From NCBI GenBank assembly GCA_900169235.1, contig FWCC01000137.1, forward strand, positions 186,001-250,000: a stretch of DNA of 64,000 nt, written 5' to 3'. The translations under genes and the position numbers were made by a program. Origin of the DNA: Zarea fungicola (lineage: Eukaryota > Ascomycota > Sordariomycetes > Hypocreales > Cordycipitaceae). Below are positions 11,378 to 24,244 of this stretch, in pieces; position 1 is the first letter of the stretch; every line of letters starts with the position of its first letter. A model generated the notes under the pieces. That model was given only the letters and a program-made list of their open reading frames with translations. It was not told the DNA's origin and did not search any database.

Positions 11378-12232
11378 ATGGCCCTCCCTCTGCCAAGTGG
11401 CCTAGTGCCTTCCGAAGCGGCCTTTCTTTGCGAAATGGAGCTCGTCACAGTCATGCCGCGTCAAAGATTAGACACGATTGAGCTTCTCTCAGTACGTTAG
11501 GATTCCCCACGTCGCGCGACTACGATGGACAACCCCAAACGCGAGCAGTATTCACTGACCATTGCTTCCCCCGAAACACAGGGTCCTACGCCGCTACTAC
11601 GACCGCCGCGACGGTCCAACATTCCTCTCTGGCTCGCCATCCTCCTGAAGAAGCAGCGGCGCGCCAACATTGTCGCCCCCGCGTGGCTGCACCCGGAATC
11701 TCTCCGCGACATCATCCAGCACGAGACCAAGACCGACACCAAGGGCTGGGCGCCCCCTCCCCCGCCGCCCGTACGCGCCGATGGGCGTGGCAACGCGCGA
11801 CGCATTAATAGCCGCGACGACCCGGACGAGACGGTGCTGTCGCCGCCGTTCCTGCCCTCGTGCACGGCCAACACGCCCTCGGGCGCGCTGCCGTACCACT
11901 GGTTTGAGCTCGCCGAGATGCTCCTCACGCACGCGGGCGACGACGTGCCCTCGGCGTCCGAGGTGCGCTCGCTGCTGCGCGACCTGCAGGAGGTCCGGGC
12001 GGCCAAGATGCGGGCGAGCACGGCCCAGCTGGAGCGCGGCGTCGACGGCGTCATGAGCCTGCGCGGCGTGGGCGCCATGGAGCTCGCCGAGAGCCGGGGC
12101 TTCGTCACGGCCGTGGTGGAGGGCGTGCGGAAGCTGGGCGCCAGCGCGGAGACGACGCGCCGGGAGGAGGACGAGGGACGTGGTGGCGCCGACGCGGATG
12201 ATGATGGTAGCGACGACGACATGGGACTATAA
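11378..12232 (+). CDS. PSF2: DNA replication complex GINS subunit Psf2
   Basis: Subunit of the GINS tetramer, which with Cdc45 and MCM2-7 forms the replicative CMG helicase in the nucleus. Two exons, 11378-11491 and 11582-12232, with a 90-nt GT-AG intron; 254 aa. The N-terminus [20 protein letters not shown] and the core [18 protein letters not shown], followed by [13 protein letters not shown], are hallmark Psf2 text; the helical domain [12 protein letters not shown] follows. The C-terminus is a fungal acidic Asp/Glu/Gly tail. The ATG at 11525 lies in the intron and would lose the conserved N-terminus, and the intron has an immediate TAG if retained. It is tail-to-tail with the hypothetical gene at 12415. 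Confidence 0.94.
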
Positions 12233-12414
12233 GAGACAAGAAAAAAACAGGGACGCGAGAACACATAAGACGACGGAAACGACTCAAACGTGACATGATA
12301 TATATATTTGGAGGACTTAAAGAAAGAACAACTAGCTGGAGAATTCTTGGTAATTTTGGTTCAAACATTGGCATGCATTTTTTGGAAGTCGAAAATGGGA
12401 GAGGTCATGGGAGC

Positions 12415-13011
12415 TTAGTACTCCGTCTTGACGTGTGTGTTGTTGAGATGGAGAGCAGCGCCCATGCTATTCCAGACGGCCGCCGCTTGATGGAGCGACA
12501 TGAGGATTTCCGCGGCCGAGTTGCCGGGATGGTACCGCGTCCAATCCCCAAGCTGGAGATTTTTGAACTCGGGGATCTCTAGCGTGGGCAGCTCCGAGGA
12601 CTGGCTCTCGGGGGACTCTGGCCGGCGTACATGGAGAATGATCTTGGGCCGACGAGGCAGCCCGGACTGTGACCTGCTGCGTGGCTGTTGTGAAGAGAGC
12701 TGCTGAGAGAGCTGCTGTGAAGAGAGCTGCTGTGCAGAGAGCTGCTGTGCCGAGAGCTGCTGTGTAGAGAGCTGCTGCGGGCGTGTGTGCAGGATGATTT
12801 TACGACGACGGCTCACCTTGCGCACGACCTCGTTGTATGGAAGGTGCTCCGGGTCCTCGGGGAGCTGCTCGCGCGGCAGGCCGCTCCAATCGAGCCCATC
12901 CATCAGAGGTGCGGCGCCGCTGACGCGAGAACGCATGCGAGTCTGGCGGAGGGAGCGACGAGAGTCCTGTCTGCGTCCGCGCTGGGAAAATGATCTGTTG
13001 AAGGATGTCAT
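12415..13011 (-). CDS. Hypothetical protein with QQLS repeats
   Basis: Single-exon 198-aa basic protein that I do not recognise. The N-terminus is Arg-rich (SQRGRRQDSRRSLRQTRMR), with the motif DGLDWSGLPREQLPEDPEHLPYNEVV after it; two similar segments (RRKIILHTRP and RPKIILHVRRP) flank a run of QQLS-type repeats (about residues 79-110). The C-terminal part (LEIPEFKNLQLGDWTRYHPG onward) looks like a folded helix region. There is no signal peptide or membrane segment. The duplicated KIILH motif suggests the repeat grew between two copies of a short module. It is convergent with Psf2 (182 bp between stops). The frame is open, ends cleanly and has GC-rich codons, so it is probably a real gene. 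Its function is unknown. Confidence 0.6.
   Translation of the reverse strand: MTSFNRSFSQRGRRQDSRRSLRQTRMRSRVSGAAPLMDGLDWSGLPREQLPEDPEHLPYNEVVRKVSRRRKIILHTRPQQLSTQQLSAQQLSAQQLSSQQLSQQLSSQQPRSRSQSGLPRRPKIILHVRRPESPESQSSELPTLEIPEFKNLQLGDWTRYHPGNSAAEILMSLHQAAAVWNSMGAALHLNNTHVKTEY
12688..12780 (-). repeat. In-frame 15-bp minisatellite (QQLS-x)
   Basis: About five to six tandem copies of a 15-bp unit (GAGAGCTGCTGTGNN on the plus strand), one copy shortened by 3 bp, encode QQLS plus a variable Thr/Ala/Ser residue inside the minus-strand hypothetical gene. Confidence 0.85.
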
Positions 13012-14849
13012 GGTGTTGCTTGTTGGTTGCGGATTGAGTGATGGGATAAATGTGACCTATTGCTGGCAGAGTCGAAACAGTGTTGGTTACTTCTTCTCAA
13101 CCATCATTTTTGGAGGGCCTTGCGTGGATTATATGCAAAAAAGTTTAGGCGTCACGGAGATGGGAACTGCTTAGCATCGAGGTAACTGAACAAAACGCAT
13201 TCGAAGGCGCATTGGTAAATTTAGCTTATTTATGAATAAAGAATACATGTCAACCAATCTATGAAAGATGGCTTTGCTGCGGTCTAACAATGGTGGCGAT
13301 GCCTTTGTGCGCAGCTTTGTTCATGCTAAAGCCACACAATGAGTTTTTGAAGACAATGCCCGAAGCCATTGCCAAAAGCCATACGTTAAATTCGTTTAAA
13401 GGTTGGTGAATGTTTGGATACATTAACAATTTCCAGTATGCCACTTTATAGTTGATTGACAAGGCTTTCTCGAGTGTTGGTTCTTCGTGCCTGCCAAATT
13501 GGATCTTGGTGAGTAACTTGGCGCGGTTTTACTCTATTTGCTAGTTATGCCTTTGCCTTCCACCTATTAATAGTTAAGCCGGATTATTCAATCTTTAGAA
13601 CTCGATTCCGTCCATTTACGAGGGCATACACGCAACGAATGACGATTTAGTACGTGAACCAAATAAACAAGAGCCAACTTGACATGATGTCTCGTCCGAA
13701 ATTTGGTTTCCGCTGTCCTAAGAGCAAAACCACCCACATCATAAGCCTTTTTCTCCACATGTAATTGATGAAAGACGTACGCCGAGGAGACGAGCTGATG
13801 AGGAACCGCAGAGGCACGTACTGTGTCCTGTTCTCGGTTGTGTTCTGGCCTATTACTGGCCCCAGAAGCGACCTCGTAGCGCAATGTGGCTGCGTATACC
13901 ACAACACACTGAAAAGACGGCTCAGTAACTGCAATTTTTCATCATCCCGTTGCGACAAATAAAAATAAAAATCGCCAATGATAAGAATATACAACAGCCG
14001 ATGTCGCTGGTCGCCACCGACCCAACTACTAATCTGCCGATTATCAGCTCTTATATGGAGGAGCAGGGACTCGACTTGAGCCTAGTCGTGTTTAGGTCGG
14101 TTTAATATTGACAGCCATTTTCCATTTGCTTCAAGTTTCGCTTCTGACTTTCGTACAGTCACCAATAGTCGGTATTTAGCCAGCATAGGTAGGCCGTGCG
14201 ACATATTGCGCCGTGGCGTACTTCTCGAGTGCACGCTCATTGGCGGTAGTGGTAGGGTTATGCAGTGCTTGACATGTGTCAGCCAACCTTGACCCTTCCT
14301 GCATTTGTGACGACGACTGATAGGCACGCCATCATTTAAAATAGAATGTACTGGTAGAGGGGGTGCGAAGAGGAATAGCCAAGTGAAGATGGTTCAATCT
14401 TAATCATTGCCACCTACGGACGAGTCTGCATATTTTCCCCGCTCATCCGCAGACTGGGCGCATGCAAGTAATAGGGGAACCATCGATGGACTCTGAAGCT
14501 CTAGTTTATAACAACGACATCAACTATCGAGGTTACTACTGTTCGAAGCAACCGAGGGTGCATCAGGAAATAGAAACTGCAATGCCTAGAGTTTTTTTTA
14601 TCTCGTCCAAAGAACGTAATTAGCCTGTCGATGCAATGTTTCGGCGCCGTTGGTACACCACATCGACTGAGGCAGAGCGCCACCATGCAGCAGTATATGG
14701 TACCAGCCTGAATGCAAGAGAAAGGATGAGAGTGCTTATATCAGCAGGTTCATGCATATGCAATAAAGTGCGGAGGTCACAGCTGGTTGCTATTGGACAC
14801 TTGATCTTCCTGCATCCCTTCTGCACCGGCGAAACGGCTACTAGACACA
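13012..14849. other. Intergenic region at the housekeeping/accessory boundary
   Basis: 1.8 kb without a gene I can support. Base composition drops toward AT here and stays lower to the right. No tRNA or repeat structure was recognised. Confidence 0.4.
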
Positions 14850-17800
14850 ATGGCAGACAATACCGGCCATCAAGAGGCTCTCTCGTATCTAGTAGACCAT
14901 GTCTTTTTACCACCAAAGCTACCTAGCAGCGATAAAGCGAAATCCCCTAAAAACGGGGCTTTAATTAGCATTGCTCTTCGCTCTCTTACCGAGTTCCAGC
15001 ACAATGTTCCTCCCGAAGCCCTGAAGAGTGCCATCGCGGCCATGGAAAACATGGCTCTTGCTCATGATATGGCCGGAACTATCACCATCAGCAACAGCGG
15101 CTTCACCAAGGCGCTAGAAAATTTACATTTTGACGGTACGGGTGCTTCTTCCTGTCCACCATCTACGTGACTGACCTGCCAAAGGAGCGTCGATACCGCT
15201 GCACGTTGTCGCACAAAATGCCGGGATTATCATCACAAAGGTCAAAGGTTGTGTCACCTTTGATGTCTTTGAGCTGTCCCCATCCAGACACAGCGCCATG
15301 AAAACACGGCTGTGCCGGTCGTTTCCCGCGTCGAGCATTGCCATACCGGATGATGAGTTCAACAACAGCTTTCGCGTTACTCTAGTGGGAACGCTTGCCA
15401 AAATGAGCAGCCAACCGGTGTATGGTACCGACTCCGCGGACGGCATTACCTCCAATGAATATCGGGAAACGACGCACCCAAAAATGGTGACAAACTTTTT
15501 AGTCGCGGCCCTGTTGGCCCGCGGTAATCCAGCAAAAACAATTGCGATTCGGAAAAATACCCGCGAGGATGTCATTTTCCAGAAGGATGAACTTCCATGG
15601 ACGCGGTCACCGACTTGGCTCATGATCCGGGTGACGTTGCAGCTCACCCTGGCTCGGGCGAACACAGACGCAAAGGCTGGCAATTTATACAAAGAATTCA
15701 TGATATACTTCCTCGCCGATATCCTCAAACAGGCGACCAAAGTCGGGTTTGATAGCGAACTCCTTTACATCATGTACGCAAAGTTACAGCGGCGTCTGTG
15801 CAAGGTCCGTGACTGTGCGACCGCCTCCAGAACATATGCATATGCTGCGATGCGAGACGCCCTAGGTATCCTCAAGAAACGATGGGACCAACTGCAGAAG
15901 CGAGACGACAAGGGTATCGATTTATCAGCCCTCAATACCTTGAACGCACGAGACGACACAAGGATCAACCTACCAGATTTGGAATGCTACCTGACAGAGC
16001 TGGCTGAGCGAATTAATAGCCCGAAATCAATGTCATTTCAGCCAAGGCGCATTATGATGACTATGTATGAGTCTGGTAGTCTACCCGATCTCGAATCCTC
16101 CACGAAAATATCCCGTAGCGTTGACCTTCTCTCCTTTGAAGCATGGGTTGCATTACATTTGGAAAATTGGCTTGATGTTAATATTTCTCGTGACAATGCT
16201 TGCCAGATGCTCGCACAGCAACTATATTTATACCATAGCACTGCAATGCATTTATACAAGGAAAACCCAGAGTCTATGTCTATTTTGGTGTTGACTCTAG
16301 TCGACCTTTGGATTGCGTGCGACCGGGCCGCTGTTGCTGCCTGTCCACTTCTTGAAGACTATGACCCGGGCATCGACCCTGATCTCCTTCACTCACTACT
16401 TCTGCCATTACTGGCGGATATGCAGCGACTGAGAAAGATTGAGATCTATCTTGAAAAGCGCCTGAGACGCTCTCGCTACAAGGCGCCGCATATTTTCACG
16501 GCACACGGAACAAGCGACTGTTTCGCAGTGCGATGGTTCCGGAATTCCCGAAGCCACCAAAACCTGATGTCAGATATCGAGATACAGGCAAAATCTAATA
16601 GTATACTTAAGCAATGGGAACTCAAAGATATGAAGCAACATCGCTCGTCACTGGTATCCCAATATTACAACAGCTTTCATGATGGGGGGGCCGCTTGTGC
16701 GCCAACCACCAGGTCCTACACGCCGCGGCACGCGCCTCGTTGTCATAAATGCAATTGTAGTGAACAAGCCAGGTCCATAGTTATTGATGTATACAAATGG
16801 CCACTTCCAGAAGACGAATTGGCGGCGCAGTCAGTGGTCTTTGAGTTGACGGTACCACCACCGTTTGGACATTGGCGAGATGTAACCCTTTTCGTCAAGC
16901 GGACAGTTTTGAAGGGCAGCTATAGACCAGTCGTGAGAGTATATCAAGAAACATCATTTTTACAGCAGCATCCTGAGCTTTCGAAATATTTTGTTGCATT
17001 TTCGGACCGCCAGCGCGGCTGCCTCGCAGCATGGTCCAGCTTCTTGGAGAGGGGGCCGGAAAGAATATACGTTACAGAGACGACGTCTCTGGGTGATGTC
17101 TGTGTTTGGAACAAACAGTCTTACGGTTATTATGACGCCGAGGCACAGAGCTTTCTAGGTGAAACGACTTTTTCTGGTGAGATGGAAACGTCATGCATGT
17201 ACAAAATGCCGAATGTTTCTGCATCTCTCCAACAATTCTTATGTCGCTCGGCCCAAAATCCTAGTGGTCCACCTCCTAATACCGTCATTGCCACCCTGGA
17301 TAAGTGCCCAGGGCACTTTGCAATTGAAGAATATAAAACCCTCTGCACGATACCGCTTGGAAACATGATTCAGTGGCACAATATTCTAGTTCAGCTCCAC
17401 GCACCGAGCGTGGACTTTAGCAAAGTTGAAACTCTGCTTACACTTCTTCAATGTGCCATGCAGGCAGGTCCTCCGAAATCGCGCTCTATCATCAGGATGT
17501 CACATTTTGTTGTAACCGAGTCCCAATTCGCCTGCCAGCTCTTGAATGGCTTGGAAATACAGCTGCAGCATATCAGGAGCAACTGGCAAGCTGTCTATGC
17601 TATGACAGGCCTCATCTCCATTGCCTGTCGCCTGAGTGCCATGACAAGTGATCAAGTAACGAAAGATGGATGCCTCACGTTCTTAGATAACTGCAGGTCC
17701 ACAACTATGGACTGGTTCCACAGTCTCCAGAAGGAAGCCAGAGGCGCAATTAAACAGACGATGAGAGATATACATCACTCTAAGATGTTTATGATCGCTT

Positions 17801-20800
17801 TGATTTGCTCCTGTACCTTTGAAGTGGAGAGCAATGCCCTGGAGCTCATATTAGCTTCACCGAAGCATGCTAGTATATTTCTGCGATGCTCCATAGCAAT
17901 TCAAGAAGGTGAGCAATATGCCGGCCAAGACGGTGTATTTCTAGCAATTCTGAAACGCCGATGGCAACGATTACTCTTCCGCACCTGGAAGACATTGTCG
18001 GATCAAATTGTCCACAATAAATCCACATCGCTAGATGACGCGATACAGTTGTCATGGCCAGTTTACAAAACTGCAAATAACTGGGCTGCGGTGAAGACAC
18101 ATGCGTATTGGTTGAAAAGCTCTGCAGTGACCACAGACAGCAGCGAAAAGGTTCGAGTTCACTTCAATCTTCTAACAGGGGAGCTGCTAGTCAATGGAAA
18201 ACCACTTGGACGTCTGCCAGGGGAGTATCAGAGCCATGACATATACCGAGAAATGTTTGGACACACGACATTTGAAGTCCTGCCAAGTAATATGCCTGGT
18301 ATGGAATTTTTGGCAAGGAGCAAATTTCACGGTTATAATTTGCATTTTGGTCTTGGTGAGAATAATCAAGCCTTAGGACCCGATCTATTGCTTCGAATCT
18401 CCTCAGGTACTCGGTCCTACGAGCTGCTGCCCCGCCGACTTCTACGAGGTCACTACCCTTCTGCATTTATCGAAAAGCATGTACACTGGTACGATATCAC
18501 CGGCCAATCAGTGAAATTTTGTGCAATATCCAGTCCATGGAAACTAGAGGAGGCTAGTTGGACCTTGTTCCGGCTGAATTCTGGCATTTGCTGGCATTTA
18601 CATAATGATGGCCGCTTTGTAATCGCTGCCCAAAGTCCGACTGCCAGGCTACTCGCAAAAGCATTAAAGCCGCTGGAGGATAGCCCGTTTGTTCACTGTC
18701 TTCTTCATGAAAACTCTCTTGTAGAAGTTCAGCTTGAAAGGCTACAGCTTGAATTTTCTGTTCAGCCAGATAGCTGCCAGCTTGCCTCTCGGCAGTACCG
18801 GGGTATGGTCATTGATGAGAGCCAGTCTCTAGGTACATTCATAGGTCTAAGGGACAAACTTGTCCTGATAAGCCGAGGAAAACTCTCGCGGCGCGTGGTA
18901 CTCATCCCTTTCGGTCACGTATCTTGCGAACGATCTGAGGGCCACGTCCAGGTGACCATCGCCACAGGCCAAATGAAACGAAAACGAGTCGAGTCATATA
19001 GCATTGATAGCATGCTGGGGAGAGTTTCGGGCTGCGGAAGTCATGAGAGCAGATTGTTTCAGAGTTATTTGCATGCTCTCACATCGTTCTGCTTGCCTGA
19101 CCCACTGCTACTTAGAACAGGGACAGAGGAGGCGCTCTCTATTCTCAGCTCCGCTGCAGTCGGGTCATTCTTGACATTGTCAAAGACGTCCTGTGATATT
19201 CTTCAAAACATTTGTCGCCTCAGCCCGTCAAGACGCTGGTACCATGCGAATAAAAAGGTCATGCAAACGGTTGATTGGTCAAAAAATCTTGGTTTCATGG
19301 CGCAGCATGGGAGATACTATACGGACACGCTCAAGTTGTTTAATCATCATAGCAATATGAAGGTGTTTGATATAAGAAACCCTGAAGAACTGCCGCAGAC
19401 GCAGACAATGGACACGGAACTTTTGGAGAGAGACAATATTAGATCGTCTTCATTCCGTACCTTTGGGTTCGGTGCCGAGAGTTTTACGGTGGCTTGCGAT
19501 GAGGTCTATGACGGTAGAGACTCTTGGGAAGCCTCTCATCATGCGCTTCAGGTACTTGATATTTCCAGTTTTGTGTTGGGTAAAAGCTCAAGACCTTCCT
19601 GTGAAGTGCCACAAGACTTGGGGAGACATATTTGGCAATACGTGGGCAGTACGACAATTGATAATTCCACGTCTACCCTTGCGACAAAATTACAGTATGA
19701 TGCAAGTTGGGTAACTGAGTCCAGCTCTTTTCTGGCAAAAAACTGGCTCAAGATCCATAATCTGTTGAGCAGTGGCAGGAGCTCGATATCAATGAACGAT
19801 ACTCTATGTGGCTAGCTACTCTTGCTTACGGCGTCAGCTCGGATATGCCAATACTCTACACTCTGGCATCGTTCTACACCTTAGAAGCAATGAAGTCGGT
19901 TAAAGTAGTCAAAGGTGACGACTTCCGACCAAGACAAGGCACTGTTGTGAACGAAACTGAACTTGGCAATGCTATATTCGCGCTCAGGGAGCCCTTTCAA
20001 CGGTGTCCAGAAGCACAGCTCGCCAGACATTTCAGCGAGTGGATTCATGACTTTGAAATACGACAGCGAAATACGTACAACGATAACACCGCTGCCACTG
20101 CTAAAAATATTGTGACAGGCTTAAAACGCCAGTGGCCATGTTCAAAGCCAAAGCGGTTACGCCTTATGCTGCTACCTAATCCATACTACAACATGGATGA
20201 TGTAATGCAAGCAGCTACTTCAAAATTTAAGTGCTGGTACCAGAACACCCTTCTTTGGGACTACTTAGAGAGATTGGCAGGCCTGGTTAACAAGGAGCAG
20301 TGCTCACCTCGTACTAGCTCGCCCGCTGTTAGCTCCCAGCCGCAATACAGCGAGAACTGTCGCGGTTTTATCAGTTCCGAGGATATCTTCAAGATTTCCG
20401 CTCCTCTACCAGACTGGCAGTTGACTTCGCACCTTGGATGGCTTCTATTGCGTAATGAATCCACAGAGACCAGTTTGTCCAAGATGGAAGAGCTCATTGG
20501 CAGACTCAAAACCAAAGTAGCATGCCGGTATGAGATTCAATACGTCCAGGACCTGGAATCCAGCTCCATATGCCTGCGAGGTATTACCGACAGCTGGAGA
20601 CTTCCTGAAGATATCGCTTGGCTGCCTGAAGGTCTTGAAACCTTTAAGAAACTCTCTGAACTTCGTGTCAAACGCATATACTGTGCAATGCTGAAGTCAA
20701 TTGGCTTCTCACAGGCAGTGACGCAGTCAGGCGCAGAACTGTGGCCCCGTATTGGGCCTTTGTTCTTTCTACAGCAACTATCTCGCAATAAATATGGACA

Positions 20801-23800
20801 ACTCCCTGAAGGCTGGAAAGCTTGCATAATTGATTACGGACTTGCCCTAGCCACCTTACAACAGGCACAGCGGATGGTTTCATGCAGCAATGATGCAGCC
20901 AAATTGGTAGCAGAGTTGCAAAACCCAGGGCACACCAATTGGGACCCTAACGGCCACCCCGAATCTCTCCTTCTGGAGATTGAAAACTCCATCATGATAC
21001 GCGAAGTCCAGGAAGGGATGGCTAAACAGATGAGAGAACCAACCTCTGGTAAAAATGAGATAAGCCAGCTGATCATGGGCGGCGGCAAGTCGTCTGTCAT
21101 TGTGCCGGCCGTGGCTGCTAGCCTGGCAGATGGGAAACGACTTGTGCGCGTCATTGTTGCTAAGCCACAAGCCAAACAAATGTTTGCGATGCTCGTTGAA
21201 AAGCTTGGTGGTTTACTTGACCGACGTGTCTTTCTGATGCCTTTTTCTCGGTCAGTTAAACTGCAAGATGGACACTTGGACATTATGCAGCGACTGTACG
21301 ACGACTGTCTTATGAATGGCGGCGTATTGCTCATGCAACCAGAACATATTTTGTCGTTCCAACTCATGGCTATAGAGAAGCATATCTCCAAAGACTTTGA
21401 GACCGGACATGGGATGCTCAAAATACTAAGATTCCTCCACAATAATGCTCGCGACATTGTGGATGAGAGCGACGAAAACTTCAGCGTCAAATTCGAACTT
21501 GTATATACTTTAGGTAAACAGCGTGACGTTGATCAGGGGCCATCTCGCTGGACATGCATACAAGAGGTTCTTGAGGTGTGCAGAACAGTTATCCCTGCCG
21601 TACAAGCCCGATTTCCAGATTCTATCGAGGTGTATCCTGGGCCTGCTGGATGCTTCCAGCGGACACGACTTCTGCGGCAAGATGCTGTGGATTGTCTTGT
21701 CTGTCTTGTCTCGAAGCATATCTGTGAGAACGGGTTGACTGGTTTTCCGATTACCCAGCAACCTGGGTCAGTTCGAGAAGCCGTCTGTAACTACATCCAC
21801 AAGCCGTTCAGGTCTGAGGCTGAAGTTGAATTTATCGAGGGTGATGGTGGCTTTGCTACAAATACTACAAAAGACATGCTGTACTTGCTACGTGGCCTCC
21901 TGGCCGGGAGGGTTTTGCCCTTTGTATTCACCAAAAAGCGCTGGAGGGTAGATTACGGCCTCGACAAAGAGAGACTACGGCCAACAAAGCTGGCCGTCCC
22001 CTATCGAGCTAAAGATATTCCAAGTGCCAGATCTGAGTTTAGCCACCCTGATGTTGTAATCGCACTTACATCTCTGAGCTACTACTATGGTGGGCTCGCG
22101 GACGATGATATGTTCGCATGTGTGAGGCATCTTCAGAGGTCAAATCAGGCTGATATCGAGTATCAGGCATGGACCAAGGACGCTGACAATCTGTCTCCAT
22201 CGTTTGGGCAACTCGGTAGTATTAATCTGGAGGACAGACGCACGTGTACTCGAGAACTATTTCCTCGGTTGTGCCATGGGAAAAGTGTGGTCGACTACTT
22301 TCTGGCAAATCTAGTCTTCCCAAAAGAAATGAAGGAGTTTCCATCAAAGTTGTCTGCTTCGGGTTGGGATATTGGCGAATCAAGATGCAATCCAACAACA
22401 GGTTTTAGCGGCACGAATGATTCGCGTATTGTCCTTCCATTGTCAGTTACTCAGGTAGATCTCGACGCGCAGGTGCATACGAATGCATTAGTTTTACGCT
22501 ATTTATTGCAGCCTGAAAACACGGTCGCAATCATACCTAATAACCTTGACGTTATTTCATCGGAGGCAGAGCGGCTGCTTGGCATGGTTGTTGAGATGAC
22601 ACCAGCTGTGCGCGTCATTTTGGATGTCGGCGCGCTTGTCCTCGAGCTCGACAACATCGGGGTTGCTTACAAATGGCTAGAACTTGTGGCTGACGATGAA
22701 ATCACCCAAGCTGTTATATTCGTCAACCAAGATGATGAACTTTGCGTGTTGGACCGTAGAGGAGAGGTAGAGCTGCTTCAAACGTCGCCCTTTGTCGCAC
22801 AACTGGACCTTTGTCTAGTCTTTCTTGACGAGGTCCACACTAGAGGCATTGACTTGGTCCTACCATCGGACTACCGAGCAGCTGTTACATTAGGTGCCAA
22901 CTTGACAAAAGACAGACTTGTTCAGGGTAAGATTCTCATGTAGCATAAAGTGATGGCGGCTAACAATCTTTAGCTTGCATGAGGATGAGAAAACTCGGCC
23001 ACGGTCAATCGGTCGTGTTTTGCGCTCCTACAGAAGTTCGGTTAGAATCTGACGCACAGGAGCCTACCGTGCTTGATGTACTCGAATGGGCAGTTCGAGG
23101 CACTTGGGAAGATGCAGCTCGCAGCCTCCCCCAATGGGCAGTCCAGGGGAGGAGGCATGGTCGCCAGTCCAAGTTGTGGGACACATATCGTGACGAGGCT
23201 ACCAATCTCGACATGTCTCATAAACATGCTCAAAAATTTAGAGAGAACGAGGCCATGTCAATAGAGGCTCGGTATGGTCCCATTGCGCGCAGTGAACCTT
23301 CTATAAACGCAGCGCCGAATGACGACGATCCAATTGCTTCACGGTTCCACGACTTTGTGCTTGTCAATACATCTCTCTCAGCCCTAAATGAGGAACAAGA
23401 GCGCGAGTTGTCTCCTGAAGTAGAGAGAGAACAAGAGGTGCAAAGGTGCAAGTCTGCTACACCTGCAGTGCATTACCTGCATCCAGATATTGAAGCATAC
23501 ATTTCGAGAGGCGTTATAGACACTTCCTCCGAAGCCTACAGACCAGCATTTCTATCGCTTCAGGAAACCATTGCGGCAAAACACCGTGCCGGTATCAGTT
23601 TTCCACGCAATATCATGGCATCTAGAGATTTTACTCGTACAGTGTTGGAGAAAGGTTCCGACCAAACTCAGCGTTCTGTCCAATGGGTCATAACAAGCCG
23701 CCAATTCAAAAAGGACACGAGAGTCTGTAACTCTCTCATAATAAGTCCATATGAAGCGCAGGAACTTCTTCCGAGCATTCATAAATCGCTCTACGTGGCC

Positions 23801-24220
23801 CTGCACCTTTATGCTCCGAGACCCAACTTGGGCTATCGACCCTTAGATAACCTGGATCTTTATACAATACCGGATAAACCACTTCCACCTATTCACCACT
23901 CAATTATAACTGAGCTGAATCTATTTGCCGGCCAGCTCTACTTTGAATCAGTGGCAGAATGCATCAGGGTCTGCCGCTTTATCGGCATTACAAGCTTTGA
24001 AGCGATGCAGGTCTCTACTTTGACAGCGTACGACAACCAAACTACTGGATTTATCGGAATCCCGATCAAATTCTTGCATCTATATTTCTCACAGGTTCGT
24101 CGCAGCAGTGGTGGTATTGGCAAAACGCATATGGGGCAAATTCTTGATTACAAGTGGCCACCCGATCTGGATAGTAGCAGTTGCCAAGAAGGGCGGTCAA
24201 ATTCGCAAGCAGCTATTTGA
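14850..24220 (+). CDS. Giant DUF6606/DUF3638/DUF3645-family protein with P-loop; possible internal frameshift
   Basis: About 3,071 aa, a normal length for this fungal family, whose function is uncertain (often auto-labelled ubiquitinyl hydrolase). Exons: 14850-15135, from 15185, and 22974-24220, with clear introns at 15136-15184 and 22927-22973. The N-terminal DUF6606-like part begins YLVDHVFLPPKLP and continues PLHVVAQNAGIIITKV. A Walker-A-like MGGGKSSVIVPA (21075 on) opens DUF3638; DUF3645 includes VDYGLD. FLDEVHTRGIDLVLP (about 22820) and DRLVQACMRMRKLGHGQSVVF across the last intron resemble helicase motifs V-VI. Near 19.7 kb the frame shifts. Either a 59-nt GT-AG intron at 19711-19769 (in phase, poor branch site) or a one-base indel at about 19755-19770 explains it; I lean to the indel because WLKIHNLL before it reads as coding. 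The rest is intact, so it may still be expressed. Confidence 0.82.
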
Positions 24221-24244
24221 GGTACAATTAGACTATTATTGTTT

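Noticed and set aside
11525..12232. Psf2 starting at the ATG 11525
   Set aside because: That ATG lies in the intron; the spliced upstream exon supplies the conserved Psf2 N-terminus.
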